DNA of 64,000 bases from Brachionus rotundiformis (lineage: Eukaryota > Rotifera > Eurotatoria > Ploima > Brachionidae): the NCBI GenBank assembly GCA_016802295.1, contig JAESIW010000200.1, positions 4,030,327 through 4,094,326 on the forward strand, in the 5' to 3' direction. Shown piece by piece: positions 18,086 through 30,709 of the stretch; the stretch's first letter is position 1, and each line of letters opens with the position of its first letter. The translations under genes were made by a program, and so were the position numbers. Under the pieces are notes generated by a model that was not told the origin of the DNA, ran no database searches, and saw only the letters and a program-made list of their open reading frames with translations.

Positions 18086-19631
18086 TCAGATTAATTTATT
18101 TTAAAATTGATATTTTTTATTTTTTATAAAATATCGGATCGCTGGACTGATATATAAAATTAACAATTTTTAAAATCTACAACCGAAAAAGAAAAAATGA
18201 GTGTGAAAAAAGAATGGCTATTGAGGCTAGTTCAATAGGTCATGATAAGTGCGCGATAAGCGCTCAGGTCACGCATATAATTAGGGGTCAGGCAAACAAT
18301 TAGCAGCGTGTGCTCCTACAGGCTTTACAACAGCGATTAGCTTTGCTAGCAAGCTAAGCTCGCTAAATAGCAAATGAACATTTTGCCAAATGTTAAACAA
18401 TCTAGAATTTGCTAAGCATTGGTTGCACTCGTGTGCGCTCCTATGCATCACTCTGCACTTAGTCTGTCTCTCATCCCAAAGCTTTGTTCGCTTGCTAGCT
18501 AGCTTTTTCTGTACTAAGTGGAAAATTTTTCAAAAAAAACTAAAAATACTAAATTTTAAAAATATATATTATAAAAGAAGAGAGTAGATATTATGAAATC
18601 AAAGGGGTTCAGTAGATTAGAATTCCGTGCGTTGACGTCACATTTCTCACAAGCACACTCACTCGCATCTAGAAACTAATTCTTTTTTCTCTCTCTCTCT
18701 CTCTTTCTCTTTCGTTTTCTCTTTTTCATTGCTATCGACTCCCTGTCTTAGCATGAATTAATTATAATAGTTAATATTTGCGATTCTATTGCTGCTTGTT
18801 AAGTAGACTCTAACTAGCAGCAATCGATAATCGTCTTATAGATAAATTATTATAATAATCTTTTTTTGCCTCAGCTAATTGTTGTTCAGAAATCGATAAT
18901 TTTTCATCTCCATATTTTGATGATAAATTCCTCTTTTCTTGGCATGTTGAACACCAATAGCGCATTAATCATATAACATTCTGAATCAATCAATAAAATG
19001 GTTAAACTTTATGCAAATAGGAGATTATTAATGGCTTGTTGTTTATCACTAGTCTGTTGGTATTAATGTTCCGAGGCGTTTTTATCTTTTTGTTGGCAAT
19101 AAAATTTACGACACTGTGGCAACAAGTTTGTCTGCAGTAAACTGCACACTCTGAAAGCAAACAATTCTATTTTTGTTCTCTTGTATGCCAATTGATGGAT
19201 TAAATAGTTAAAATAAATATAAAAATTATTGCTTTTGCATATTAAAATATTGATCAAGCTGTCTTGTAATTAATTTAGCCACAAATAGCAACATAAATAG
19301 GAGCTATTTGCCTCCAAGTATTATTAATACTTAAATTGACACATACATTTTAGCAAATATGACCTTGGCAATGGCCACTGGTCAGACTGACAAAAATAGT
19401 TAGATACATAGATAAATGTCCAAATATGGAAAGATTTTTGTAAAATATTTGAATGTATGATCGAAAACATGAGTCGGATAAATCAATGTGTTGTTGATAA
19501 ACAGAGTTGTTTGTCTAGAAGCATTTTCAGAGCTTCAAATGATCATGAGATGTCAAAATTGTTTATTTCCCTTAGGGCTGCAAGAGCCATAAATGACTCT
19601 CGCTGATACATAATAATATATCACTGTAAAC
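18086..19631. other. 14-3-3 upstream region and gene-free spacer
   Basis: 18200-18500 is relatively GC-rich with repeated GCTAGC/AGCTAAGC-type words. A CT-repeat tract lies at 18688-18722. No gene is recognised on either strand. Confidence 0.45.
18633..18640. promoter_or_regulatory. Palindromic CRE-like octamer TGACGTCA
   Basis: A perfect CREB/ATF consensus octamer, about 600 bp upstream of the 14-3-3 start. A regulatory role is inference from the motif alone; the same octamer occurs by chance in the transposase coding sequence at about 8333. Confidence 0.3.
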
Positions 19632-20134
19632 TACCGTATTTCCTCAAATAGAAGTAAACAAAAAGAGAAGAAACTTGCTTGTATTTTAACCAAAAATTAT
19701 CCTTTTATTGAATTATTTATTTACAAAAAATGTGTCAAGTTTAAAAGAAAATTCATGATTCATATCTAATAAGAAACATGTTTTTCTCCTACTTCTAAAA
19801 GAGGAGAAAAAAGTGAAATCTTTCAATTATATGAGTCACTTTTTTGAAATGGAATTTTTCCAAGAAATACCTTGATGACCAAACTTGCTTATTTTTGATC
19901 AAATAAGGTACCTTATTTCCCTTATTCGAATCATTTAAAAAAATCTATCTTGTATAGAAGAAAATCAATGAATCATGTTCATTAATCATATAATGTTAAA
20001 CATGATTTTTTTATGTCTATTATAAAAGAGAAAAAAGTGATTTTCTTCTTTTATATGGGTCACTTTTTTGAAATGGAATATTTTTAAGAAATATTTAGAT
20101 GACCGAACTTTCTTATATTTGATGAAATAAGGTA
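19632..20134. mobile_element. Two tandem MITE-like units with TA-flanked TIRs
   Basis: Unit A (19632-19910) begins TACCGTATTTCCTCAAATAG and ends with a near reverse complement (CTTATTTTTGATCAAATAAG then GTA). Unit B (about 19909-20134) begins TACCTTATTTCCCTTATTCG and ends TTATATTTGATGAAATAAGG then TA. The bodies share a diverged block around GAGAAAAAAGTGA and AGTCACTTTTTTGAAATGGA in the same orientation. They share the GGTACC junction. TA at the ends suggests Tc1/mariner-type mobilisation. There is no coding capacity. Confidence 0.55.
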
Positions 20135-23100
20135 ATACCAAATAAATTTCTTAGACCAAAGTTAGGAATCGCTATTCCATTTGAAAGCTGACCATTAAGT
20201 AGATCACTCAAAAAACAGTTAAAAGCTATGTAATTTGTATTTTCGATGTATCAAAAAAAATTTTTCATTTATTTTATTGCTGATTTATTTATAAACTATT
20301 CTTTAAGGCTAATAAAAATAGAAAAATATTTACGAAAATAATTTGTACTAATTGAAGAATAAGCACTTTTAGTTCCAGTGATGAATGGTTTCCTTACCTT
20401 ATTTACCGTTACCATAACATCACGATTAAAATAAATTTATTAAAAAAGTAGTAAAATTTTATCAAAAATTAGATTTTTTTCTTAGCAGAAGTAATAAGTG
20501 TAACAGAAAGAGCCACATTTGTACACAAACAAAGTTTATTTAAAAGGAAATAATTTCATGACTCTTCCAATATTTTTTTCTTATTTCTAAAAAATAAACT
20601 ATTCAAAAATATAATTAATTCCAAATTTTGTTCCCTTTTGCTCTAAAAATGAAAAGGCCATGCTAAACAAAAATCTACCAGGGCTATCAATCGATCGAGT
20701 GATACCTTAATAATAAGATTCTTAAAAGATAATGTCACTTTAATGAAAGATCTTTGGACAATCAACCAATATATACAGACAAAAATATAATACCAAAGCA
20801 AAAAAATCAATGAATTATTTATTTATAAAATTTTGATATATTTGGTTCATCAATAATTAAAAGAAATATCATTAATGTGTTGAAATAGTGCTAAATGAAG
20901 AGTTAAGGAGTACGATCATAATTTGCTTATATTAATTAAGTCACTAAGATGGAGACGAAATATAATGGAAAAAGATCTATTTTTACACAAATAATAAATA
21001 TCGAATTTTCTAAATTAATTAATTATTATTAAATTTCTATGCTATTTGTCTGATCAAATTGATACGACAATCGAAAAATAACTACATTAAATTAAAATAG
21101 AAGTTTTTATAATCTTCAAAAAACTTCTTCTAATTTTAATATACATGTATGATATTACTAGAAAAAAAACACAAAATAACATGGCAACTTGTGGTGTTAT
21201 AAGCAAAAATTTTGATGAGAAAATATTGGATTTTTATCTGGCATTTATAGAGTGTAGAAAATTAGAATTATTTGCGCGGCTGAATAAAAGTCTGGCTAGG
21301 TTAAGCCTAATTCCATTATTTCAGATAAAATCTAAAATGAATTTGAAAAAGAATTTTTAACTTGCCAAAAAAAAATCAATATAACTTGAAGATTTTTCTA
21401 GAATTATAAATTATGAATAAATTTTCGACCTATTAACAAAATTGATAATAAAATATAAAAAACCTTGATTGTTGAACTATGGGCAACATGTTTTGCTATC
21501 CAGTCGCGCGCTAGTCTTAAAACGCGCTCCAATTCTGAGCTTTAATTAATATTTGGCCTTAAGTTTGGGCCAAGTATATTTGCTTAAAAACACATTTTTA
21601 TTTAACTAGAGTATTCGATCTAATTTGTTTCTAAAAGTTAAATTTATGTTTATTTATAAGATTTTTTGATGGGTCAGTGAATCAATCGGCTACAATGTAA
21701 ATATTACTTGAACTAAATTTTGGATATTAATTAGTTTTGGTAACTAATTAGGAAAATTTAATCTAAAAACTAACAAACTCTAGCTGAACTCTGAGCTTGC
21801 TTAGTTAATTTCAACCAGGCAAAAAATATTTAAAATTTATTTAAGTAAAATCAAATTTGAAAAAAAAAAAGTTTTTGATAAATTTAAAATAAACCATTTA
21901 TCTTCTATTTATAATTAATAAAATTATCTTAATTGGATCGGAAAGTAACAAAAGCAAAATAATGAAATTTGGATTAAAATTTCGAAATTGTCCCCTTTTC
22001 TTTCTGATTTTGTTTCTCTCTTAATTAATTGTTAACAATAGACTAATAATCTTTTAGAGCTATTTTTCCAATAATAAGAGCTTAGTATTTCTTTTCAATC
22101 GTAAAATAACTGTAATTAGCATTTATCTTTTAAGAATTTAGGCTCATTAAAAAAAACTATTTTAAAAGTAAAAATTTCTAGATTTCGTTCATTTTTTGTA
22201 GATTTTGGATAGAAACCGACGTAGTTATAATGGTTTTTTTGTTGTGCTAAAACTTAAGTAGACGCTCAATAAAAATAAAACAAAAAAATTCATTTTGATA
22301 ATATTTTTTAAAATTTTATTTTGTACAAATTAAACTAAGTTAACTTTAATGAAAAATACTTCAAAAATGAACTTAAAATTTCTTATATGGCAAAAAAAAT
22401 AATCAAGTTTGGACCAAATTACCATTCTTCAAAGCAATAAAAATAAGAAGATACCTCAAAAGCTACTATATTCTGGGTTATTTTAAATTAAAAAATCTAA
22501 AGAGTCCCTTAAAAAAATTTCTAAAATATTTTATTAAAACTCATAAAAGTGCTTATGTTTAAATTTTTCAATCAATTCGATCTTTGGTTGACTGTGCTAT
22601 GCTTAATGAATTTTATTAATTGATTTAAACATAATATTTTTAAGATCTTTGAAGCCTTTTGAATTTGGTTTCTTTATTATAAATGCTTGTCATAACTCAA
22701 TTTGAAGGATTTGTAATGCAAATTATCTATGATTATATTTTTGCCTTTTCAGACCAAAAATAATAGTTTTATTTACTAATTTAAAATAAAGAAATGATTC
22801 AAATTTTTTATTGTTTTATTAATTTTTAGCATATTTATCCAAAGAAACTTAATAACTATAACTATATACTTATATTTGAAACTAAGTATCAATTTTTTGT
22901 AATATTTTTGAAGATTAAAACAAAATTGAGTATAAAAATTTTGATGAGTGATTAATAGAACACATTTGCATATATTAATTTTATTTATTTGAATTAATCA
23001 TGTTTATATTAATGAAAAAACGCGATATTCGAGTGTGCTAGATAGTTTTGGCTTGAATCGCTTTTATTTGGTTTGATTAGAACAAAATATTTGATATTAT

Positions 23101-23540
23101 GATAAACTTTGAAGAATATAAGGTCCTAACTAGATCAAAATTAAATCCTAACTAGAGAATTGATTTATAATTTTCAGCTTGTTTATTTTTTTTAATTAGA
23201 TACTAATTACCATAACAATAACTGAATAATCTTCTCTCTAAGAAGACATTGACAACTAGAAAATATTAGTTCATTCAAAAGTAATTTTAAGTTGAAAAAA
23301 ATCAATACTTTTATGACAAAAATTATCCTCTTTAGGTAAAATATTTACTATTGAAATATCAGAAATTCAGTTTTCTAAATGTCCATAGTTACTTAATTAT
23401 TAAATTTATCATTTTGTTTATTTCTTTTAAGTATACTTTTGAAAAATTAATAAATGTATAAATGAATTTTTATCAGTTTATATCTTTAGCTTAAATAAGA
23501 ATGTTTACAAAATAAAATACTTCCTTTTTTAGTACAAATG
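20135..23540. other. Gene-poor AT-rich region
   Basis: Only short, low-complexity frames occur, for example the 71-codon plus frame at 21145, which I do not trust. No RNA gene or repeat family is recognised. Confidence 0.5.
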
Positions 23541-23544
23541 AAAA

Positions 23545-23930
23545 GAGATAATAATAATAATATAATTAAGCTACAACAAGCAGGTTTGCGAAGACGTACT
23601 AGGAAGACATCTCTGATAGCTAAATACATAGAAATCTAGTTCCATTTACAAAGTTATTAATAACAATTCTTAATAAGTACAAATTTAATTTAAGTTAAGT
23701 TTAAATCTTAGGACTCGTCAAGATCCTTCAGTTGACCATAGTACTTCCATGCATCAAACTTGTTTTTGAACTGGTTTACAGACCTTGCACCTATTCCACT
23801 CTCTGATTATACAAGTGAAAAAGTTTTCGAGCTGGGCGCAGTTAGTAGGTGCTTGGACGAAAAGACTCCTCTTATGACCTGTAATACCTTGTGCTGGTCC
23901 TGGTTGGGAAAGAGAACTACATTGCTTTGA
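23545..23930 (-). mobile_element. CR1-like non-LTR retrotransposon 3' relic
   Basis: The minus strand from about 23930 reads VLQVIRGVFSSKHLL, TFSLV and then ARSVNQFKNKFDAWKYYG, matching the usual end of CR1-like reverse transcriptases (RVVxxWN...SVNxFKxxLDxxW). A 3' UTR and a trinucleotide tail follow ((TTA)n on the minus strand, near 23552-23568). It is disrupted by stops. Confidence 0.6.
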
Positions 23931-24710
23931 TCAAAACAACTGTCAAACTGTCAAATTTTATCACAAAACATAATATTTAAAAGCTACTTAAATTTAAAAT
24001 TTTAAAATTCGTGATCATGTGTTTTTAAATTTTGAAATTAATTAATTTTTTACTTCCAAGGAACATTTAATACAAATCAAGAACAAATATTAAAAAAAAA
24101 AAACATAAAAAAATAAAAAGCTAAATTATTATACATTTTAATGATATGATATTTAGGCATTTAAAAGACAGAAAGTACATAAATTTGGTCGATTGCATGC
24201 TGAGCCAATTTTTTAATCTTCCTTCTCTTTTGCTGTCATATCTAATTGAAGCTATGATTAATTTTGTTAGCATTTATTTTTATGAATATAAATTTAAAAT
24301 TTTTTTAAATTTTAAAATAATCAAAAAATATTTCCTTACTTTAAAAATTTAAATAAGTAATTTCAAAATTAATTTTTACCAATAAATGGACAGTACGATT
24401 AAATATTGGCTGAATATTAACTTATTATTAATTTTTATCATTAAATACGTTTATGCATTTTGTAAAAATTTAATTTTTTACCAATTTTAATTTTCAATTT
24501 TAAAATGACACCTTTGACAGATAAAATTAAAGATTTGATCAACACCTATTACATAATAATGAAATTCTGATTCTAATTATTATTCAACATTTAAATGCGT
24601 ACTTGTCACACATTATTTTCTAACTTGTCAGGTAGAAAAACAAAATAAAAAAGATTTGTTTTTTAAATTAATTTTATTAAACTTGAATTAATTAAATGAA
24701 AAAAATATGC

Positions 24711-25028
24711 CTATTCAATTGTCTGCTTATTTTGTACAGATAAAAATGGATATCCGCCATAGGCACGGCGAATAATTGAATTTTGTTTGCTGCTTTCATA
24801 AAAATAATAGTTCCATGTAAGACCACAAACGGACACAATAAATGAAGCAAACAGAAGAATGAAGCCAGCTATTTTTAAGTTTTCATTTTCAGTATCTGCA
24901 TAGACGATGGTAATTGAAACAACTGAGTAGCAAAATGCAATCACGCCAAGCAACAAAAGCCACGAGCCTGGCAAAAATAGTGGTGGACGGCCAAAAAAAT
25001 CGATTGTAAATTCTTTTCTAGAGACCAT
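24711..25028 (-). CDS. Small two-helix membrane protein, unknown
   Basis: A complete 105-codon frame starting MVSRKEFTIDFFGRPP. Two hydrophobic segments (about residues 21-43 and 51-72) flank a short polar loop (ADTENENLK). The C-terminal tail is polar and aromatic (NYYFYESSKQ, RRAYGGYPFLS). Balanced amino-acid use and the motif GRPPLFLPGSW make it look real rather than chance. It is intronless. I do not recognise the family; tetraspan-like or small TMEM proteins are possible if exons were missed. The SLC5-like gene lies downstream on the opposite strand, 656 bp away. Confidence 0.6.
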   Translation of the reverse strand: MVSRKEFTIDFFGRPPLFLPGSWLLLLGVIAFCYSVVSITIVYADTENENLKIAGFILLFASFIVSVCGLTWNYYFYESSKQNSIIRRAYGGYPFLSVQNKQTIE

Positions 25029-25626
25029 AATGATGAAGAAAAATAAAATTTTAGAATTTTTTTTTACTAATAAAGCAATAACCTCTCATGAATCATATAT
25101 ATTTATTGACTTTAAATTATTTTTAGAGATAACACAAAATTTTAATTTAAAAATTCATATTTTACCTAGTTACGTTTAGAGATAAGAGATGAATATTTTT
25201 TGAAGTTGTTTAAGAGTCTAGTTCAATATCAGTTCATATCACAAAGACCATTTTTTATTACTTAAACCGGATTTGACTAAAAATAGAAAATATATTAACA
25301 TGCCAAAAATAACTTGGTTAAATTCCACTTTGTCTTTTAAATAATATTATTATTTGTTTATTTTTAATAAACAAATAAAACTAATGCCAAGAAGGTTGAT
25401 GATGTATTTTCTAAAATAGTCTAAAATTAGAAATTATTACAAAAAAGAATGCTGAATTCGGTGCGCTTTATTAAAAATCTGCATAAACAAAATTTGTATG
25501 GTAACTGAGACAATAAAATACACATAAAAATAAAAACCTGTTCCTATTATCTTACCTAAATCCTGAAGCAGCTTGCTTGATCACATTTTCAGTGTTCACT
25601 AGAACTTACCTTTATTGCAGACACAC

Positions 25627-25633
25627 TATAAAA
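25627..25633 (+). promoter_or_regulatory. TATA box of the SLC5-like gene
   Basis: TATAAAA 52 bp upstream of the start codon, fitting a short 5' UTR. Position and consensus only. Confidence 0.5.
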
Positions 25634-25684
25634 GCTTCACTAAACACTACTAATTTTATCATAAAATAAAAAAATTCTTACAAA

Positions 25685-27592
25685 ATGTACTGGGAACAAA
25701 TTGGCTTTTGTGTTTTTGTTATTGGTTTTACCATGTTATCTACTGTTAAGACTGTGGACAAGCATCGCTTTTATCTAAAGCGGAAAAAAGTCATGAAAAA
25801 ATTAGCAGACACTTATCACTCAAGAGAGGACCTGATTAATAAAATAGCCGAAAGTGGAATTGTTATTAAAAATGATGATGGTACTGAGGAAAAAATTGAA
25901 CCCTATGATGGAAAAAAACATCTCTCCAAGTATATAAAAGTAATTGTCAATTATTGTATGACATTTAATTCGGCATTTCTAGTAGTCGGTTCACTTGCCG
26001 AGTCATATCTCTATGGTGTTAGAATGGTAGGCAATATAATCTCCATTACATTGGGCTTTATATATGCATTTCTTATTGTGCATCCTTTTTTGTACAGTCT
26101 TGAAGAGGACATCAAAACACCATATCAATATTTTGAGCGGCGTTATGGTAATAAAAAATATGTTAGAGCTATAACTGCTTTTGCTGGAATGTTATTTTAT
26201 TTTTTTTTCCTATCTCTTTATTTATGGGGTTGTGCTATTCTGCTCAGCACTTTGATACCTGAAGTGCCTCTATGGGTGTCATCAATCCTAATTGGAACAT
26301 ATTCAATTATTGGAAGCACAATTGGTGGATTTACTCAATCAACTAAAACCAACATTTTCCAATTTTGTATTTTAAGTGCTGGTCTGATTATGACTTTGGT
26401 CTTGACTATCACAAGGCACAAGACTTTAAGTTCGAAAGATTTGTGGCAATTGGCCTCGGAATTTAACAGAACAGTATTTTTTGATAAAAGTGTAGATTTT
26501 ACTACAAGATACACAATTTTAAATCAAACAATTTCTCTTTCAATTCCATGGACTTGTTTCCATTCATTGCTTTTGCCAAATTTTATTCGATACAGAAACA
26601 TACCTGGAAAAAGAAGATCGCGTTTTTTGGTCATATCAAACTTTCCGTTCATGGTTTTTATAAATTTCATATTGTTGATATCCGGAGGTATATTTTGTTT
26701 TGTGTACTTTTATGGATGTGATCCCATCGCTAGTCTAAAGCTGGTTCACAAAAATCAATTGGGCACATTTTGGATTTATAATGTACTCTCTGAACATGTG
26801 CCCTCATTTGCTGGTATAATGTTTGCCTCAATAATAGCTTATTCAGTTGTCCAGCACTCAATGGGCCTCTCGTTATGCGGACATACAATATTTGGCGAAA
26901 TAGTCAAACCAATGGTTTTTGATTTTTTTGATTATCTTAGAGACAATCATATTTTTATACATTGGTTTAAAATAATCCTTATCATTACCTTGGGAATACT
27001 AAGCACTGTTGTTTCGATCAGCTTCCGATATTTACGGAATACCATGTTATCTCTTTTTTTTATCTTTAATAACACAATTCATTCTCCAATTTTAGGATTG
27101 TTTTTTCTATCCGCTTTTAACCCATACGCCAATGGTGTTGGTGCTATGCTGGCTTTAGTGTGCAATTTGGCCATCAATTTTTGGCTTGCTATGGGAACAG
27201 TATTTTTCAGTCGTCTCAAATCTCAAGAATTTCCGCCTGACATTTCTCAATGTAACAGTACTTATCATTTAGACATGACTCCACTTAACTTAGCATATAC
27301 TGCTCCTCCATCTAAACTACCAATTCTTACCGAAAATGACTATTATCCAAAGAATGCCGGACTAGCATATTTGTATTCAGTGGCTCCCATCTGGTATTGT
27401 CTATTCAGCTTTTTGTTTATGAATGTGTTTGGTTTTTTGTTTAGCTTAATATATTCTATATTAAAAACCCGAACTTTGGACGCTGATTATGAAAATAGTG
27501 AGCTACGAAAACCATATCTATACTTATACCGGCTTTTTAAAATGAAGAAACAATACGAAAAAGAGCCTTTTGAACAGATAAGTCGTTTTTAA
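25685..27592 (+). CDS. Sodium/solute symporter family protein (SLC5-like)
   Basis: The 635-codon single exon is polytopic, with about 13 hydrophobic segments in SSF order. The N-terminal helix is followed by an unusually long charged loop (residues about 30-85). Family marks include the TM4-5 region QYFERRYGNKKYVRA, the IIGSTIGGFTQSTKTNIFQF motif, FASIIAYSVVQHSMG in the TM8 region and NPYANGVGAMLAL. The closest feel is the vitamin/monocarboxylate branch (SLC5A5/6/8/12). In that branch TM8 usually has adjacent Ser/Thr forming the Na2 sodium site (STVSS-like). Here it reads SVVQHS, so coupling may differ. The C terminus is basic and cytosolic. A TATA box precedes it. The absence of introns is unusual for this window and could reflect a retrocopy, though the frame is intact. 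Confidence 0.88.
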   Translation: MYWEQIGFCVFVIGFTMLSTVKTVDKHRFYLKRKKVMKKLADTYHSREDLINKIAESGIVIKNDDGTEEKIEPYDGKKHLSKYIKVIVNYCMTFNSAFLVVGSLAESYLYGVRMVGNIISITLGFIYAFLIVHPFLYSLEEDIKTPYQYFERRYGNKKYVRAITAFAGMLFYFFFLSLYLWGCAILLSTLIPEVPLWVSSILIGTYSIIGSTIGGFTQSTKTNIFQFCILSAGLIMTLVLTITRHKTLSSKDLWQLASEFNRTVFFDKSVDFTTRYTILNQTISLSIPWTCFHSLLLPNFIRYRNIPGKRRSRFLVISNFPFMVFINFILLISGGIFCFVYFYGCDPIASLKLVHKNQLGTFWIYNVLSEHVPSFAGIMFASIIAYSVVQHSMGLSLCGHTIFGEIVKPMVFDFFDYLRDNHIFIHWFKIILIITLGILSTVVSISFRYLRNTMLSLFFIFNNTIHSPILGLFFLSAFNPYANGVGAMLALVCNLAINFWLAMGTVFFSRLKSQEFPPDISQCNSTYHLDMTPLNLAYTAPPSKLPILTENDYYPKNAGLAYLYSVAPIWYCLFSFLFMNVFGFLFSLIYSILKTRTLDADYENSELRKPYLYLYRLFKMKKQYEKEPFEQISRF

Positions 27593-28557
27593 AAAAATTT
27601 TTAGTTAAATTTTTTTTAGATTTTGTAAAATAAAATTTATTAGAATATATAAAAAATTCAGATCGTTTTGAATAATATTTAATTTGATAACTATTAATCA
27701 TTAATTTTAATGTTTATAAACATAGTTAATTTTGAAAATGAAAATTTTCATTTATTTAATCCTACAATTTATTCGGTAAATTTTTACCACATCTAAAATA
27801 AATTGATCTTTATTGATCATATGATAGAATATACTAAATATACCCAGCAACAATCTGGTGCCTTGAAAAGACTAACAAAGCCATAAACTTTCAATATTTA
27901 CCAAATTAACCGATGAATTTTGGAAAGGATTCTGGCAAAGTGACAAACGATGAACTATACAAAAGAAAAAATTCAAAACCACTGAGCCAATTGATAATGA
28001 ACAAAAGACTACTGTTGAGATAACATAATTGAACCTAGGGTAAAGGCAAAGAATCGATTCATGTGGAAATCGAAAGTAATGCTCACCAAAGAACTATTAA
28101 TAGAAATATAAAAATTGATAAAATTGACTTTACATGTAAAAAAAAACATATTTATTTTATATTACCAGACTAATAAAACCATTAAAAGTATTTTTTACCA
28201 AATCAGAGACCAAATTAGCTCTTGGAAATTTTAGATCTTAATCTTAATTGAAATTAACTTTTTAGAAAAAATTGTTTTTTTAGGAATAAATTTTTTAGAT
28301 AACAATTATTCAATTCTAACTCATATCAAGTATACTTTGGTCAATCTTTTTTAATAATTTCCAAAATTTTATCGAATAAAACATATAATAGATTACTTTA
28401 AGTGCTTAAATTAATTAATTAATAAATTGTTAGAAAAATTTTCCTCCAAAAATGAACTATTATGTGGATTTTCCGTTTTTCTGTTGTGGCTAAAATTTGG
28501 CGCTTTCTTTACAGTAAAAATAGAGTCAAAAAAATTTTACTGTTAATTAATTTTAAA
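27593..28557. other. AT-rich spacer
   Basis: Intergenic sequence between two plus-strand genes; nothing recognised. Confidence 0.5.
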
Positions 28558-29332
28558 ATGTATTCTCAAAAAACTCTCTCTGAAATAAATATTAATCAGG
28601 AATTTCAGAATGACGAATCGACTCCGCTCAAGCCCGATCGGCAAAACTCAATTGACTTAAATATTTCTCCCATTGGCAAAAGGCTCTCTCTGAACACAAC
28701 ACTTGAAGACATTGATTCAGCTTACTATTCCAGACTTAAAGGCAGCTCACCCTCAATTCACTCAATCCGATCACCTTCCATTACCTCAATCCGGTCGCCG
28801 TCCAAGTTTACCAAAAAATTGCCAAATTTAAATGATTTAATAAATTCAAGTCAAGTTGTTGAAGGGAACGATTTGCTATCTCAACTTTTTGAGCGCAGTA
28901 TTTTTCACATATTACGAAAAATTCTTGACCATCTAAGACCTAAAGACTACCTAAAGCTTTTTACAGTGTGTAAAAAATGGAATCAGATTGTTTCCGATGA
29001 TTTAAATTTTAATCAAAAAAGAAGACTTCAAATTAACTGTTTAAAAAGGAATTTTTTAGCCAAAAAGGTATTTTTTGATGTCTATTAAAATTTAAACTAA
29101 AATTAAACTTTTTTATAATTATAAGGAAAATATAAAATTCTCAATGGTCAATAATTCATTTGAAGAATTTAATCAAGAAATGAGTTTTACAAATGAACGA
29201 GAATTTGTTGTAAAAAAAATAGGCAATAGCAATTTAAGATCCTTATCACCGGACAAAGGTAGCCAAACGAAATTTAAAAAGTCTTTTGTCATTTGTAGTT
29301 ATAAGAGTAGAAAAAATTTAAAAAGACTCTAA
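28558..29332 (+). CDS. F-box protein
   Basis: Two exons (28558-29067, 29126-29332) join in phase 0 to give 238 residues. I chose MYSQKTLSEININ as the start because the frame upstream (from 28462) is hydrophobic and uncharacteristic. The N-terminal half is Ser/Pro-rich with repeated SIRSPSITSIRSPSK-like units, possible proline-directed phosphorylation sites. The F-box is at about residues 113-152 (HILRKILDHLRPKDYLKLF, then VCKKWNQIVSDD). The tail is basic. F-box proteins recruit substrates to SCF ubiquitin ligases. The layout faintly recalls FBXO5/FBXO43 (Emi) proteins, but no zinc-binding region is present, so I leave it unnamed. Confidence 0.8.
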
Positions 29333-30709
29333 ATATGTTATTTTTATTTTTTTATAATTTTTATTTTTATTATGTTTTTATTTTTTTTTAAATAAACATG
29401 TTTTTTTTGAAAAATTAAACATTTTTTAGACTTGAAATTTTTAAAAAATCTCCTTTGAAAAAGAAAAATTTTAGAGTTTTCTTGACGAATTTTATTTTAT
29501 AAATTAAAATTGACAAATCTTATAAAATATAAAATAAATTTTTTGTTAATATTCGGTATTATAAAAAATTAACTTGAAGCAATAAATTTATGGTACTCTT
29601 TAAAAATTATAAATAAGTTAAAAATCTGCTTAAATGCTTTATGAATACTGCAAAAACATAAAAGCAGTCTTTGATTTTTAAGTTAGCTTATCAGATCATA
29701 TATTTTGATTTTAAAGCCAAATTTCTTATTTTAAAAATTTTGAACCCTTTCAGTTTATAAAAATTAATAAAATATCTAATATATAGAATAAGACATCTAT
29801 TTTATAAGCTCAAGTATTGTTTTTAAGCGATCATTGACTGGTTAGTCTTAATTCGTCTTAACATACTTAAAATGTTTTCTTAAATTTTAATATTATTGTT
29901 TGATTTATTCAACTCATTTTAATGACTCAATCTAAAGCCATAAAATATAAAATTTGATAATAAAAATCGATTCATTGGTAAAAAAAAATGGACTCATAGA
30001 AAAGGAAAGTTGATTTTTCTTTAAGAATTTATTTAAATTTAAATACAAATAAACAAAAGTATTTAACTTATGAAACAATTCTGTAAGTTAAAAGAATGAA
30101 TGGTATTAAATTGAATAAAATAACGAATATAATAGGTGTTTAAAAATTTACCAAAATTTTCTTAATTGTTTTGAAGAATTATTTGTTTAAATTTTGATAA
30201 TAAACTTTTTAATTAAAGAAGTTTTTATTCTCCTAAAAACAAAAGATTCTTAATTAGATAACTTAAAAGTTTACCTTTATGATATCATAGAATAAATCCA
30301 AGTAGCTACCTTGGGTAAAGATAAATAACATTTGAATGAAAATGAAAAAGATTGAAAATAATGAAAGGTTAGCATATTTTGTCAAAAGACTGACCTTGGA
30401 TTTACAAAGATTTTAATCACTATATTCAAGCTTACACAAATAAAATCTTTTATTAAATAAAATTATATAACTATTTAGCTAAAATATTTTATCTACATGA
30501 TTCCGTGAAGTTTAGGCATTTTGTTATTACTAAGTAATTTTCAATTTTTTAATTCTAGCTTTTAGGTATTAATTAGATTCGTAATAAATTTAAATGTCTT
30601 TTACCAAATTTTGTTTGATATTTAAGGAGCTTTTTGATAAACTTAAAATAAATTTTTTAAATAAAATATTAAAAGATAGATATATTTTTAAATAATAGGG
30701 ACTTGGAAA
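29333..30709. other. AT-rich spacer
   Basis: No coding or RNA feature recognised in about 1.4 kb. Confidence 0.5.
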
